DNA from: DASYKS01 sp035995205 | GTDB lineage: Bacteria > Acidobacteriota > Thermoanaerobaculia > Multivoradales > UBA5704 | Length of the DNA stretch: 64,000 nucleotides | Direction of reading: 5' to 3' | NCBI GenBank assembly: GCA_035995205.1 | Contig: DASYKS010000025.1 | Span: 1 to 64,000, forward strand | In this document: piece by piece, positions 53,447 to 62,852 of the stretch | Numbering within the stretch: the stretch's first letter is position 1 | How the letters are laid out: each line of letters starts with the position of its first letter | Translations under genes and position numbers: made by a program | The notes under the pieces: model-generated | Seen by the model: only the letters and a program-made list of their open reading frames with translations | The model's database searches: none | Told to the model about the DNA's origin: nothing

Positions 53447-54649
53447 CTACAGCTGATTCGGCGAAATCGTGCAGTCACCGCTGCCGGTCTCGACGTGGAT
53501 CGCGGTCTGGCCGTTCAGCCTCTTGGCTCCCACCACTTTCCGGCCGTCCTTGCGTAGGACGGCGTCGGTGTAACCGACGTTCAGCGTTCCGCTGCCCTGA
53601 TCGGACGAGATGTCGAACGAGGCGGTCTCGCCGGCGTGGATCGTCACTTCGCCGGAGCCGGTTTCGATCGACATTTTGCGGGTCTTCGCGAGCGAGCTTG
53701 CCACCGCGACGTCGCCCGAACCGGTGTCGGCGATCAGCTCTTCGAGCTCCACTCCGAGCACCTGCACCGAGCCCGAGCCGGTGTCGGCGACCAAGCGGCC
53801 GGCGGCGCCGTTCTTGACGCTCACGTCGCCCGAGCCCGTGTCGATCGCCAGTTTGCCGGCCGAGACGCCGTCGACCCGCACGTCGCCCGAGCCGGTGTCG
53901 ATCGCACCGTTGCCGATCAGGTTGGCGACCGTGACGTCGCCCGAGCCGGTATCGAACGAGCTTTCGCCCCGCACCGTGCCCATTTTGATGTCGCCGGAGC
54001 CGGTGTCGACCAATAGATGGCCGTCGAACGAGGCGATTTTGACGTCGCCGCAGCCGGTGTCGACCGAAAGGTCGCCGCTCAAATTCGCGCCGTCGACCGG
54101 GCCGACGACGTTCCTCACATAGATCTTGGCGCTGGGCGGCATGGCGATCCGGACGTTGGCGTAGAGCGTCGGGATGCCCGCCCGGCGAGTGCCGTAGATC
54201 CGCACCTTTTCCCCCCGGTAGAGGGTGGAGGTGGCACCGTCGAACAGGCCGCCCAGGAACGACGGCACGTCATCGGTCTTGTTCTTGGAATCGGGATAGT
54301 GGAAGCCGCGATAGCTCTCGACCGGGTAGGAAAGCGCCCACTCCTCGCGCCCCTTGGCGTCTTTGCCCTTCACCCACTTGACGCGCTGCAACAACGATTG
54401 GGTTTCCGCCGCGTCGCGCCCTTCGGCGTAGACCGTCGTTTCGACGCCCATCGGGTCGGCGGTACCCGGCACCAGCTCGATCCGGCCGGCGAGGTTGGCG
54501 AGCCGGATCGGCTGGGAGCCGGCGGACGCGGGCAGCTCGACGCGGAACGAACGCCGCCCGAGGTCATCGGCCTGGGCCGCGACGGCAAAGACGATCGGAG
54601 CCGCCAACAGCAGGGCGGCACAACGAGAGATTCTGGGGTTGGCGTTCAT
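53447..54649 (-). CDS. Secreted DUF4097 beta-repeat protein
   Basis: A 400-residue protein with a signal peptide (CAALLLAAPIVFAVAAQA). The C-terminal 200 residues contain ten D/E-T-G-S-G-D-V type turns about 17-25 residues apart (VDTGSGDIKMG, FDTGSGDVTVA, IDTGSGDVRVD), as in DUF4097/adhesin-like beta-helix proteins. GAGGAG supports ATG 54649. The function of the family is unknown; it is usually an envelope-associated right-handed beta structure. Confidence 0.82.
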   Translation of the reverse strand: MNANPRISRCAALLLAAPIVFAVAAQADDLGRRSFRVELPASAGSQPIRLANLAGRIELVPGTADPMGVETTVYAEGRDAAETQSLLQRVKWVKGKDAKGREEWALSYPVESYRGFHYPDSKNKTDDVPSFLGGLFDGATSTLYRGEKVRIYGTRRAGIPTLYANVRIAMPPSAKIYVRNVVGPVDGANLSGDLSVDTGCGDVKIASFDGHLLVDTGSGDIKMGTVRGESSFDTGSGDVTVANLIGNGAIDTGSGDVRVDGVSAGKLAIDTGSGDVSVKNGAAGRLVADTGSGSVQVLGVELEELIADTGSGDVAVASSLAKTRKMSIETGSGEVTIHAGETASFDISSDQGSGTLNVGYTDAVLRKDGRKVVGAKRLNGQTAIHVETGSGDCTISPNQL

Positions 54650-54782
54650 TGAAGCTCCTCTTCGGGATTGCACGCTCACGTCCTCCTTACGTAGCGCCGG
54701 AGTGAAAAGTTGCCGACGCGCTATGCTTTGGCCAAAACGCCCCCTGCCGGCATCCCTTCGAACGCATCCGCGGAGAATCCCG

Positions 54783-57020
54783 ATGGCCATTGCCCCCCGT
54801 TTTGCCCTCGCCCTGCTGCTCGCCGCAACGGGTGCCGGAGTCGCCGGTTTCGCCGCAGATCCGACGACGACGGGCACCCTGCCCACCATCGAAGAGCTGC
54901 TCTCGCCGACCGCCTGGGGCAAGGTCCCCTCGCAGATCGCCTGGTCGCCCGACGGCAAACGCCTGAGCTATCTCTGGGACGACGGACAGGGCGAAGCGCT
55001 TTGGGTGCTCGACCCCGTAACCGGCAAATCCGAAAAGTGCCTCTCCGGCGCGGATCTGGCCGAGCCCCAGGAGACGTCGAAGGAGAAAGACAAGGCCGAG
55101 CCGGCCGCCGTGCCGCCGCCCCCGAGCGTCGGCGAGGTCTCCTGGCTGCCCGACGGCAAGGGCTTCTTGGTCGCCTCCGACGGCGACCTCTTCCTCGCGC
55201 TGGCCGGCGCCGCGCCGCGCCGGCTCACCCGGACCGCCGCCGCCGAGGAGGGGGCGGTGGTCTCTTCCAAGGGCGACCGTGCCGCGTTCGTCCGCGACCA
55301 CGACCTGTGGACTCTGGATCTTGCGACCGGGCGCGAGCAGCGGCAGACCCGCGACGGCAAGGAGAACGTCACCCTGAACGGCGAGACCGACTGGGTCTAT
55401 TGGGAGGAGATCTGGAATCGCGACTCGACCGGCTTCTGGTGGCATCCGGACGGGCGGCGGATCGCCTATTACCGCTTCGACGAAACCCCGGTGGGCGTTT
55501 ATCCGCTGATCGACGACGTACCGAAGGACGCCACGGTGCGCTGGCAGAAATACCCGCGCCCCGGACGGCCGAACCCGCGGGTGAAGATCGGCGTCCGCGA
55601 CACCACCTCGGCCAGGGCCAAGACGATCTGGATGGAGACCGGCGGCGCGCCGGACGATTACCTCGCCCGCGTCGCCTGGTCGCACGACGGCTCCTGGCTC
55701 GCGATCGAGCGGCTGAACCGCGACCAGACCGAGCTCGACCTGCTGCGCTGCACGCCGGCCGATGGCCATTGCACCGTGCTCGCGAGCGATCGCGATCCGG
55801 ATTGGGTCAACTTGGGCAACGACTTTCGGCCGCTCGAAGACGGCCGTTTCCTCTGGAGCTCCGAGCGCGAGGGGCATCGCCGGCTCTATCTCTACGCGGC
55901 GGACGGCAAGCCGCTCGGCCCGGTCACCCCGGAGGGTTGGGTCCACGAAACGCTCGACGGGGTCGACGAGGCGCAGGGGCTGGTGACGTTCACCGGCTAC
56001 GCCACCGAACCGCTGCTCGCCGCGGCCGAGCGACACGTCCTCCGGGCCCGGCTCGACGGTTCCGGCCTCGAACGTCTAACCTCAGGCCGCGGCTGGCATA
56101 CGGCGACCGTCGCCCCGTCCGGCGGCTGGTGGGTGGACGGGTGGAGCGATGCCGACACCCCGCCGCTGCTGCGCCTGATCGGCCCGGACGGCCGGGAGGC
56201 CGCTGCACGGCTGCCCTCGAAGCCCTCGACGATCGACACGGCGGGCCTGCCGAAGTATGAATTCCTGACCATTCCGGGACCGGAGGGATCGACGCTGCCG
56301 GCCCGACTGCTCAAACCGGCCGGATTCGATCCGGCCCGAAAAGTTCCGGTTCTCACCTACCACTACGGCGGGCCGGCTTCACAGGTCGTGATCGACCGCT
56401 GGGGCGGGGCCTGGAACAAATGGATGGCGGCGCGCGGCTACGCGGTTTGGAGCGTCGACAACCAGGCCTCGCTCTTCTTCGGCAAGCGGGGCGAGGTCCG
56501 TCTCCATCGCCGCTTCGGCGAGCTGGAGCTGGCCGGGCAGCTCGCCGGAGTGGCGTACTTGAAGGCTCAGCCTTGGGTCGACGGCGGCCGCCTCGGAATC
56601 TGGGGCTGGTCGGGCGGCGGCTCGAACACGCTCTATGCCCTGCTCCACTCGCCCGGCACCTGGAAGGTGGGAGTGGCCGGGGCGCCGGTCACCGATTGGC
56701 TGCTCTACGACTCGATCTGGACCGAGCGCTATTTCGACCGACCCGAAGAGAATCCGGAGGGGTACCGGCTCTCCTCGGCCGTCACCGCGGCGGCCAACCT
56801 CAAAGACCGTTTGCTGATCGTCCACGGCACGGCGGACGACAACGTCCATCCGCAAAACAGCTGGAACCTGATCCGTGCGCTGGAAAAAGCGCACGTCTCA
56901 TACGAGGATCTGGCGCTGCCGGGGCAATCGCACGGCATTCGCGGCGACGCCCAGATTCACTTCTACCGCCGGATGACGGAGCTGTTCGATCGCGAGCTGG
57001 GGGGCGGGACCGCCCACTGA
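54783..57020 (+). CDS. S9 family dipeptidyl peptidase IV-like protease
   Basis: A 745-residue secreted enzyme with a signal peptide (ALALLLAATGAGVAGFAA). An eight-bladed propeller (about 45-480) contains YWEEIWNRDSTGFWWHPDG. The alpha/beta hydrolase domain has GWSGGGSNTLY with the Ser nucleophile, GTADDNVH with the Asp and LPGQSHGI with the His. It removes N-terminal dipeptides, typically X-Pro, from peptides outside the cytoplasm. It is divergent from the DUF4097 gene. Confidence 0.92.
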   Translation: MAIAPRFALALLLAATGAGVAGFAADPTTTGTLPTIEELLSPTAWGKVPSQIAWSPDGKRLSYLWDDGQGEALWVLDPVTGKSEKCLSGADLAEPQETSKEKDKAEPAAVPPPPSVGEVSWLPDGKGFLVASDGDLFLALAGAAPRRLTRTAAAEEGAVVSSKGDRAAFVRDHDLWTLDLATGREQRQTRDGKENVTLNGETDWVYWEEIWNRDSTGFWWHPDGRRIAYYRFDETPVGVYPLIDDVPKDATVRWQKYPRPGRPNPRVKIGVRDTTSARAKTIWMETGGAPDDYLARVAWSHDGSWLAIERLNRDQTELDLLRCTPADGHCTVLASDRDPDWVNLGNDFRPLEDGRFLWSSEREGHRRLYLYAADGKPLGPVTPEGWVHETLDGVDEAQGLVTFTGYATEPLLAAAERHVLRARLDGSGLERLTSGRGWHTATVAPSGGWWVDGWSDADTPPLLRLIGPDGREAAARLPSKPSTIDTAGLPKYEFLTIPGPEGSTLPARLLKPAGFDPARKVPVLTYHYGGPASQVVIDRWGGAWNKWMAARGYAVWSVDNQASLFFGKRGEVRLHRRFGELELAGQLAGVAYLKAQPWVDGGRLGIWGWSGGGSNTLYALLHSPGTWKVGVAGAPVTDWLLYDSIWTERYFDRPEENPEGYRLSSAVTAAANLKDRLLIVHGTADDNVHPQNSWNLIRALEKAHVSYEDLALPGQSHGIRGDAQIHFYRRMTELFDRELGGGTAH

Positions 57021-57047
57021 AACTTCCTGCTCGGCAAACCCCTAGTC

Positions 57048-57161
57048 CGTCATTCCGAACGTGAGTGAGGAATCTGGGAGGTGGGTGGCTCAGATCCAGT
57101 TGCAGCGAAGGGATTTAAGGCCGCCCGACCCCCAGATCCCTCGCTATCGCTTGGGATGACG
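57048..57161. repeat. 114-bp inverted-repeat element (CGTCATYCC type)
   Basis: Left arm 57048-57078 (CGTCATTCCGAACGTGAGTG onward to CTGGG) and right arm 57131-57161 are imperfect 31-bp inverted repeats around a 52-bp centre. It separates the convergent DPP-IV and fabF genes and may act as a bidirectional terminator. Similar CGTCATCCC elements are widespread in bacterial genomes. Confidence 0.72.
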
Positions 57162-57177
57162 GGAGGGAGCGGTTTTT

Positions 57178-58437
57178 CTATGCCTCGTCGCGGTAGCGTT
57201 TCAGGATCACCGCGCCGTTCGTGCCGCCGAAGCCGAACGAGTTGGTGATCGCGTACTCCAGATCGGCCGGTCGCGGGGTATTGGGGACGAAATCCAGATC
57301 GCACCCCTCGCCCGGATGATCCAGATTGATCGTCGCCGGCAGGATCTGATTGCGCATCGCGAGCGCGAGGATACCCATCTCTAGCCCCCCGGAGGCGCCG
57401 AGCAGGTGGCCGGTCGAGGACTTGGTCGACGAGACCGCGAGCTTGTACGCGTGGTCGCCGAAGATCCGCTTCACCGCCCGGACTTCCGCGAGGTCGCCGA
57501 GCTCGGTCGACGTTCCGTGGGCGTTGATGTAGCCCACCGCCTCGGGAGGGATCCCGGCGTCCGCGAGCGCTATCTTCATCACCCGCGCGGCACCGTCCCC
57601 TTCCGGGTGGGGCGCCGAGATGTGGTAGGCGTCCGCGCTCATGCCGTAGCCCACGACCTCGCCGTAGATCGGCGCGCCGCGCCTCCGGGCATGTTCCAGC
57701 TCTTCCATTACGACGATCCCCGAGCCTTCGCCCATCACGAAGCCGTCGCGATCGCGGTCCCACGGGCGCGAAGCCTTTTCCGGCTCGTCGTTCCGGGCCG
57801 AAAGCGCCCTCATCGCCGAGAAGCCCGCGAGAGCGAGCGGGCTGACCACCGCCTCCGCGCCGCCCGCGATCATCGCGTCCGCGTCGTCGTGCTGGATGAA
57901 GCGAAACGCGTCGCCGACCGCGTGCAGGCCGGTCGTGCAGGCGGTGCACGGCGCCGTATTCGGACCCTTGGCCCCCCAACGGATAGAGACCAGGCCGGCC
58001 GCCATGTTGACGATCAAACCGGGGATGAAGAACGGCGATACCCGGCTTGGGCCCCGTTCCAGCAACGTCCGGTGGGTCGATTCGATCAGCGGCAGGCCGC
58101 CGATGCCCGAGCCGATGTTGACCCCGACCCGCTCGGCGTTGCTTTCGTCGATGATCAGCCCGGAATCTTCGAGCGCGAACTGCGCCGCCGCGACCGCATA
58201 GTGGATGAAGGTGTCGCTCTTCTTGACCTCCTTCTTGTCGAAGAAGGCGAGCGGATCGAACCCCTTCACCTCGCCGGCGATGCGGGAGGGGTATTCGGAA
58301 GCGTCGAACTTGGTGATCGGCCCGATCCCGCTCTTGCCCGCCAGCAGGGCGGCCCAGGTCTCGGCCGTCCCGATTCCCACCGGGGAGACGAGACCTACCC
58401 CGGTGACGACGACACGACGACGGTTCGCTAGGCTCAA
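57178..58437 (-). CDS. fabF: Beta-ketoacyl-ACP synthase II
   Basis: A 419-residue condensing enzyme. VVVTGVGLVSPVG opens the thiolase fold. APCTACTTGLHAVGDAF carries the catalytic Cys. NAHGTSTELGD and SSTKSSTGHLLGASG carry the two catalytic His residues. It elongates acyl-ACP with malonyl-ACP. It is the last gene of the cluster, 66 nt after acpP. Confidence 0.95.
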   Translation of the reverse strand: MSLANRRRVVVTGVGLVSPVGIGTAETWAALLAGKSGIGPITKFDASEYPSRIAGEVKGFDPLAFFDKKEVKKSDTFIHYAVAAAQFALEDSGLIIDESNAERVGVNIGSGIGGLPLIESTHRTLLERGPSRVSPFFIPGLIVNMAAGLVSIRWGAKGPNTAPCTACTTGLHAVGDAFRFIQHDDADAMIAGGAEAVVSPLALAGFSAMRALSARNDEPEKASRPWDRDRDGFVMGEGSGIVVMEELEHARRRGAPIYGEVVGYGMSADAYHISAPHPEGDGAARVMKIALADAGIPPEAVGYINAHGTSTELGDLAEVRAVKRIFGDHAYKLAVSSTKSSTGHLLGASGGLEMGILALAMRNQILPATINLDHPGEGCDLDFVPNTPRPADLEYAITNSFGFGGTNGAVILKRYRDEA

Positions 58438-58503
58438 TCGAGTGGGCTCGGAGGTCGGTTTACAGATTGGGGGCGAGCCCGTAGCCGGGCCCAGGACGCA
58501 AAG

Positions 58504-58749
58504 CTAATTCTTCGGTTCTCCGGCGTTCGCCTCGATGTATTCGACGGCCTGCCGAACCGTGCTGATCTTCTCGGCCGATTCGTCCGGAATCTCGATGCCG
58601 AACTCTTCTTCGAAGGCCATGACCAACTCGACGATGTCGAGGGAATCCGCGCCGAGGTCGTCGGTAAAGCTCGCTTCCAGTGTGACCTCTTCTTCGTCGA
58701 CGCCGAGCTGTTCGACGATGATGCCCTTGACCTTTTCCATGACCGCCAT
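58504..58749 (-). CDS. acpP: Acyl carrier protein
   Basis: An 81-residue acidic protein. DDLGADSLDIVELVMAFEEE contains the Ser that receives 4'-phosphopantetheine. AGGAGGG lies about 8 nt before ATG 58749; an internal ATG at 58740 is a weaker alternative. It carries fatty-acid intermediates for FabD, FabG, FabF and PlsX encoded around it. Confidence 0.95.
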   Translation of the reverse strand: MAVMEKVKGIIVEQLGVDEEEVTLEASFTDDLGADSLDIVELVMAFEEEFGIEIPDESAEKISTVRQAVEYIEANAGEPKN

Positions 58750-58911
58750 GAGTGATGCCCTCCTGTGGGGAACGGGGAATGGACCTGTGTCACCGAATCC
58801 GTCGGCGCAGGTTTCTAACACAAACCTCTCGGCCCGTCCACGGCGAACGCCGGTTGACAGGGTCCCGCAAGCCGCGGAGACCGCCTGGAATCAGGCTTTT
58901 CCCGCCGCCTC

Positions 58912-59658
58912 TCATATGTACAGCCCGCCGGAGACGTTAATCGTCTCGCCCGTGATGTAGGCGGCGTCGTCGCTTGCGAGGAACGCCACCACCCCGGCGA
59001 TGTCCTCGACCCCACCGAGCCTCTTGAGCGCGATCTGGCCCGCCAGCTCGGCGCGATTTGTCTCCGGCAGGATGTCGGTCATCGCGGTCTCGATGTAGCC
59101 GGGGGCGACGACATTCACCGTCAGGTTCCGGCTGCCCAGCTCGCGCGCGAGCGACTTGGAAAAGCCGATCAGCCCCGCCTTCGAGGCCGCGTAGTTCGCC
59201 TGGCCGGCGTTGCCCATCAGCCCGACGACCGAAGAGACCGAGATCACCCGTCCCCAGCGCTTCTTCATCATGCCGCGCACCAGCTCCTTGGTGAGCGCGA
59301 ACGCGCCGGTCAGATTGGTGCGCAGAACCCGCTCCCAATCGTCGAGGCTCATGCGCAACAGCAGGTTGTCCGCGGTGATCCCGGCGTTGTTGACCAGGAT
59401 GTCGATACCGGCGAATTCCTCCGGCAGAGCCTTCAGGCGTTCGGGAATCGCGGCGGGATCCGAGACGTCGAGCGTGAGCGCGTGCGCCCGCCCGCCCGCC
59501 GAGTCGATCGTGCCGGCCAGAGATTCGAGCTTATCGGCGTTCCGCGCCGCGACGACGACTTTCGCCCCCTCGCGCGCCAGGCGCTGCGCGATCGCCTCGC
59601 CGATCCCTTGCGACGCCCCGGTGACCAGTGCGGTCTTGCCCGACAGTCGGCCTTCCAT
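58912..59658 (-). CDS. fabG: 3-oxoacyl-ACP reductase
   Basis: A 248-residue short-chain dehydrogenase. ALVTGASQGIGEAIA binds NADP(H), LVNNAGIT is the structural motif, and VSSVVGLMGNAGQANYAASK contains the Ser/Tyr/Lys catalytic set. The C terminus VSGGLYI is typical. It reduces 3-oxoacyl-ACP. It is separated from fabD by 98 nt holding a GTAGGGGC palindrome. Confidence 0.95.
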   Translation of the reverse strand: MEGRLSGKTALVTGASQGIGEAIAQRLAREGAKVVVAARNADKLESLAGTIDSAGGRAHALTLDVSDPAAIPERLKALPEEFAGIDILVNNAGITADNLLLRMSLDDWERVLRTNLTGAFALTKELVRGMMKKRWGRVISVSSVVGLMGNAGQANYAASKAGLIGFSKSLARELGSRNLTVNVVAPGYIETAMTDILPETNRAELAGQIALKRLGGVEDIAGVVAFLASDDAAYITGETINVSGGLYI

Positions 59659-59710
59659 TGCGGTCTCCCTCCCGTCCTTAGCGATGCTTCTCGCTGAGAC
59701 CTCGTTGATC

Positions 59711-59760
59711 GTAGGGGCGGAGCTTGCCTCCGCCCGGGGGCAGGCAAGCTGCCCCCCTAC
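59711..59760. repeat. GTAGGGGC palindrome, double form, inside the fab operon
   Basis: It is the same 50-bp double palindrome as at 46590-46639 with one substitution (CTTGCC for CTTGTC). It begins 52 nt before fabG and its last bases provide the fabD stop codon (59757-59759). Confidence 0.78.
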
Positions 59761-60758
59761 ATCTCTTCCGCGGCCATCGCGAGCAGCTTTTCGAACTGCG
59801 CCGGCTCTCCGGTCGAGGCGACGCGAACGCCTTCGACGATTCGCCGATTGAGCCCCGAGAGCACCGTCCCCGGCCCCACCTCGATGAACAGGCCAACGCC
59901 CAAAGTCTCGGCCATGTAGCGTACCGATTCCGCCCAACGCACGCCGTGGTCGATTTGGCGGATCAACGCGTCGCGCGCGGCGGCCCCGGTGGTCACAGGC
60001 GCGGCATCGACGTTCGAGATCACCGGCACGACCGGATCGCGCACCTCGGTCACCGCCAACAGCTCGGCCATTCCCTCGCGCGCCGGCTTCATCAGCGGCG
60101 AATGAAACGGCGCCGAGACCACGAGAATCGTCGCCTTCCTCGCGCCGCGCGCCTTCGCCAGCTCAACCGCGCGGTCGATCGCCGTCCGGTGGCCGGCAAG
60201 CACGGTCTGCCCCGGGCCGTTCAAGTTGGCGACCGCGCAGATCTCTTGCGGGTGATCGGCCACCGCGTCGGCCGCGATCCCGGCGATCGTAGCGAGATCC
60301 ATGCCGATGATCGCCGCCATGCCGCCCATCCCGACCGGAACGGCCTCCTGCATCAGTTCGCCGCGCCGTCGCACCAGGCGGAGCGCATCCCCGAAATCGA
60401 GCGCGCCCGCGGCCACCTGCGCCGACCATTCGCCGAGCGAGTGCCCGGCAAAAGCTACCGGCGCAAACGGCGTTCCGGTTTCGAGCAGCGCGCGGTGGAT
60501 CGCGATCGAGGTCGCGAGCAGCGCCGGCTGGGTGTTGGCGGTCAGGTTCAGCTCCTCTTCCGGCCCTTCCCAGCAGAGCTTCGAAAGCGGGCATCCGAGC
60601 GCCTCGTCGGCCTCGGCGAACGCCTCGCGGGCGGCGGCCGAAACGTCGGCCCAGGCGCGTCCCATCCCCACCTTTTGCGCGCCCTGTCCGGGAAACACGA
60701 AGGCATGGGTGCGCGCCAAAACGCCGCCCGGCGCGCCAAACACCGCGTCGGACGTCAT
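59757..60758 (-). CDS. fabD: Malonyl-CoA-ACP transacylase
   Basis: A 333-residue protein. FVFPGQGAQKVGMG is the N-terminal signature, FAGHSLGEWSA carries the active Ser and SAPFHSPLMKP the active His. It loads malonate onto ACP. ATG 60758 overlaps the plsX stop by 4 nt. The C-terminal end MAAEEM is followed by a stop codon contributed by a repeat, so the native end may have been altered slightly. Confidence 0.95.
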   Translation of the reverse strand: MTSDAVFGAPGGVLARTHAFVFPGQGAQKVGMGRAWADVSAAAREAFAEADEALGCPLSKLCWEGPEEELNLTANTQPALLATSIAIHRALLETGTPFAPVAFAGHSLGEWSAQVAAGALDFGDALRLVRRRGELMQEAVPVGMGGMAAIIGMDLATIAGIAADAVADHPQEICAVANLNGPGQTVLAGHRTAIDRAVELAKARGARKATILVVSAPFHSPLMKPAREGMAELLAVTEVRDPVVPVISNVDAAPVTTGAAARDALIRQIDHGVRWAESVRYMAETLGVGLFIEVGPGTVLSGLNRRIVEGVRVASTGEPAQFEKLLAMAAEEM

Positions 60759-61804
60759 CGGACAGGGATCTCCTCCGGCTGCACCGAGCCGGCGAGCAGG
60801 CTCTCCTGGCGGTGCAGCTCGGCCAGCTTGTCGCGGATCTTTTCGTGCACCCGTCCCTCGGCGAACTCGACCGCGCGGCGGATCGCGTTGCGGATCGCCC
60901 GCGGCGTCGAGCGGCCGTGGCCGATGAAACAGCCTCCTTCGACCCCGAGCAGAGGGGCGGCGCCGTACTCGGTGTAGTCGGTGCGCTGGCGAAAACGGTC
61001 GATCGCGGGCTTCAAGATGGCGTATCCGAGCTGGGTCCGACGGCTCTTGCCGATCTCTTCGCCGAGCATCCGTCCGAGCAGCTCGGCGAGCGCCTCGGCG
61101 CTCTTCAACAGGACGTTGCCCACGAAGCCGTCGCAAACCACGACGTCGACGGTGCCCTGGAAGACGTCTCCCCCCTCGACGTTGCCGACGAAATGGAGAC
61201 CGGTGCGCTTGAGCACCTTGAACACCTCGCGGGTCAGCTCGCTCCCCTTGCTCTCCTCTTCGCCGATCGAAAGCAGGCCGATGCGGGGAGACTCGGTGCC
61301 GATCACCTCTTGGGCGTAGAAGTGCCCCATGACGGCGAATTCGCGGAGGTGGTTCGGTTTGCTGTCGACGTTCGCGCCGACGTCGAGCAGAACGGTCCGC
61401 CCGTGCGCGCTCGGCACGACCGCGGCGAGCGCGGGGCGATCGACGCCGGCCGAAGTGCCGATCACCACTTTCGCCGCGATCATCGCGGCCCCGGTGTGAC
61501 CGGCCGTGACCATCGCCTGGGCGCGCCCCTCGTGGACCAGCTCGGCGCACAGACGAACGGAGGAACGGCGTTTTTTGCGCAACGGCGCGGTCGCGGGATC
61601 GTCCATGCCGACGATCTCCTCGGCGTGGATCACCTCGATCCGCCCGCGCGGATCGCCCAGGCGGGAGATCTCCGCCGCCACCCGCTCGCGATCGCCGACC
61701 AGCAGGACCGAAATTCCGTCCTCGACCGCGGCGAGGAATGCGCCCTCGACCGCGGCACGCGGCGCGAAGTCCCCACCCATGGCGTCGACGGCGATGCGCA
61801 TCAT
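60755..61804 (-). CDS. plsX: Phosphate acyltransferase PlsX
   Basis: A 349-residue protein. RIAVDAMGGDFAP is the conserved N terminus. TAGHTGAAMIAAKVVIGTSA, LDVGANVDSKPNHL and CDGFVGNVLLKSAE are typical of PlsX. It converts acyl-ACP to acyl-phosphate for phospholipid synthesis. It follows rpmF by 123 nt in the common order yceD-rpmF-plsX. Confidence 0.95.
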   Translation of the reverse strand: MMRIAVDAMGGDFAPRAAVEGAFLAAVEDGISVLLVGDRERVAAEISRLGDPRGRIEVIHAEEIVGMDDPATAPLRKKRRSSVRLCAELVHEGRAQAMVTAGHTGAAMIAAKVVIGTSAGVDRPALAAVVPSAHGRTVLLDVGANVDSKPNHLREFAVMGHFYAQEVIGTESPRIGLLSIGEEESKGSELTREVFKVLKRTGLHFVGNVEGGDVFQGTVDVVVCDGFVGNVLLKSAEALAELLGRMLGEEIGKSRRTQLGYAILKPAIDRFRQRTDYTEYGAAPLLGVEGGCFIGHGRSTPRAIRNAIRRAVEFAEGRVHEKIRDKLAELHRQESLLAGSVQPEEIPVR

Positions 61805-61927
61805 GTTCAGATTGTGACCCGAGGAGCGATGCCGATTCTAGCCCGAAAACGTATGGCCCGGAAACACCACGGGCTCATAGAGCCGGCCGGCAGCTCACCC
61901 GAGGGCGCTCGAAAGGCCTGGACGTCC

Positions 61928-62113
61928 CTAGGCCTTTTCGGCGACTTCGATCACTTGGCGATCGTGGTACCAGCCGCAACTGCCGCAGGCGCGGTGCGGC
62001 AGCTTCGACTCGCCGCAGTTCGGACAGTTGGAGGTGGCGGGCCGGGGCAGGGCATCATGGGCCCGGCGACGGTCACGGCGGGCTTTGGAATGGCGGCGCT
62101 TGGGATTAGGCAT
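61928..62113 (-). CDS. rpmF: 50S ribosomal protein L32
   Basis: A 61-residue protein. MPNPKRRHSKARRDRRRAHD is the typical basic N terminus. CPNCGESKLPHRACGSCGWY provides a zinc ribbon of the four-cysteine type. It is located between yceD and plsX as usual. Confidence 0.95.
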   Translation of the reverse strand: MPNPKRRHSKARRDRRRAHDALPRPATSNCPNCGESKLPHRACGSCGWYHDRQVIEVAEKA

Positions 62114-62245
62114 CGTCGATCGACCTCAAGAGTCTCGGAGAATCTCGTCTTCCGGCGTCTGCAATAGGGTTCTTCGGTTTCAGGCATCCGGCCGCAGACA
62201 ACGGCTGGAATCCCGGAATCTACACGGCTTTATCGTTTCACGCGA

Positions 62246-62788
62246 CTACGAACCGCTCTCCACCTTGCCGAGCTGCCCGCGAAGCGCCGCAAGACCCGAC
62301 CAGCGGGGATCGCTCACCGCCCGGTCGCAGCCGCAGTCGCCCGCGTTCAAATCCGCACCGCACGTCGGGCACAACCCCCGACAGTCCTCGCGGCAAAGCG
62401 GTTTCATCGGGATGTTCAACTGGACCTGCTCGACGATGACCGGCTCCGTAAGGAACTTGTCCCCCTCGACCTGCCAGACCCCGAGATCGCGAGCCCCCAG
62501 CTCCCGCTCTTCGTCTTCGACCAGCTCCTTGCCCTGGAGCACCAGAAGCTCGATCGTCGGCTCCATCCGCTCCACGAACTGCGTCAAGCAGCGAGTGCAA
62601 GCGAGCGTCTGCTCGTACGACAGATCCGCGGTGAGCAAGAACCCCGGCTCGGCGAAGACCATCCGGCCCGAGCACTCCACCGGGCTCATCGCCACCAGAT
62701 CAGGACTCTCGAAATCCGAAAGCGCCACGACCACCGCTTCCTTCCACGCGAGGGGCTCCTCGCGAACCTGTTCCAGCCAAATCTGCAT
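62246..62788 (-). CDS. YceD/DUF177 family protein
   Basis: A 180-residue protein. YEQTLACTRCLTQFVERMEP is the conserved centre. The C terminus has a second Cys cluster (LCREDCRGLCPTCGADLNAG followed by DCGC), typical of DUF177. The family is linked to 23S rRNA accumulation and is nearly always encoded directly upstream of rpmF. It heads the fab/pls cluster here. Confidence 0.9.
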   Translation of the reverse strand: MQIWLEQVREEPLAWKEAVVVALSDFESPDLVAMSPVECSGRMVFAEPGFLLTADLSYEQTLACTRCLTQFVERMEPTIELLVLQGKELVEDEERELGARDLGVWQVEGDKFLTEPVIVEQVQLNIPMKPLCREDCRGLCPTCGADLNAGDCGCDRAVSDPRWSGLAALRGQLGKVESGS

Positions 62789-62852
62789 CGGAGCCCCTTT
62801 AACGGACGGCGCGACCGCGAACGCTACTGGAATGAGGGGGATCTGTCAAATT

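Noticed and set aside
53610..54122. Plus-strand frame with repeated TSPEPVS
   Set aside because: It is the antisense shadow of the DTGSGDV repeats of the DUF4097 gene.
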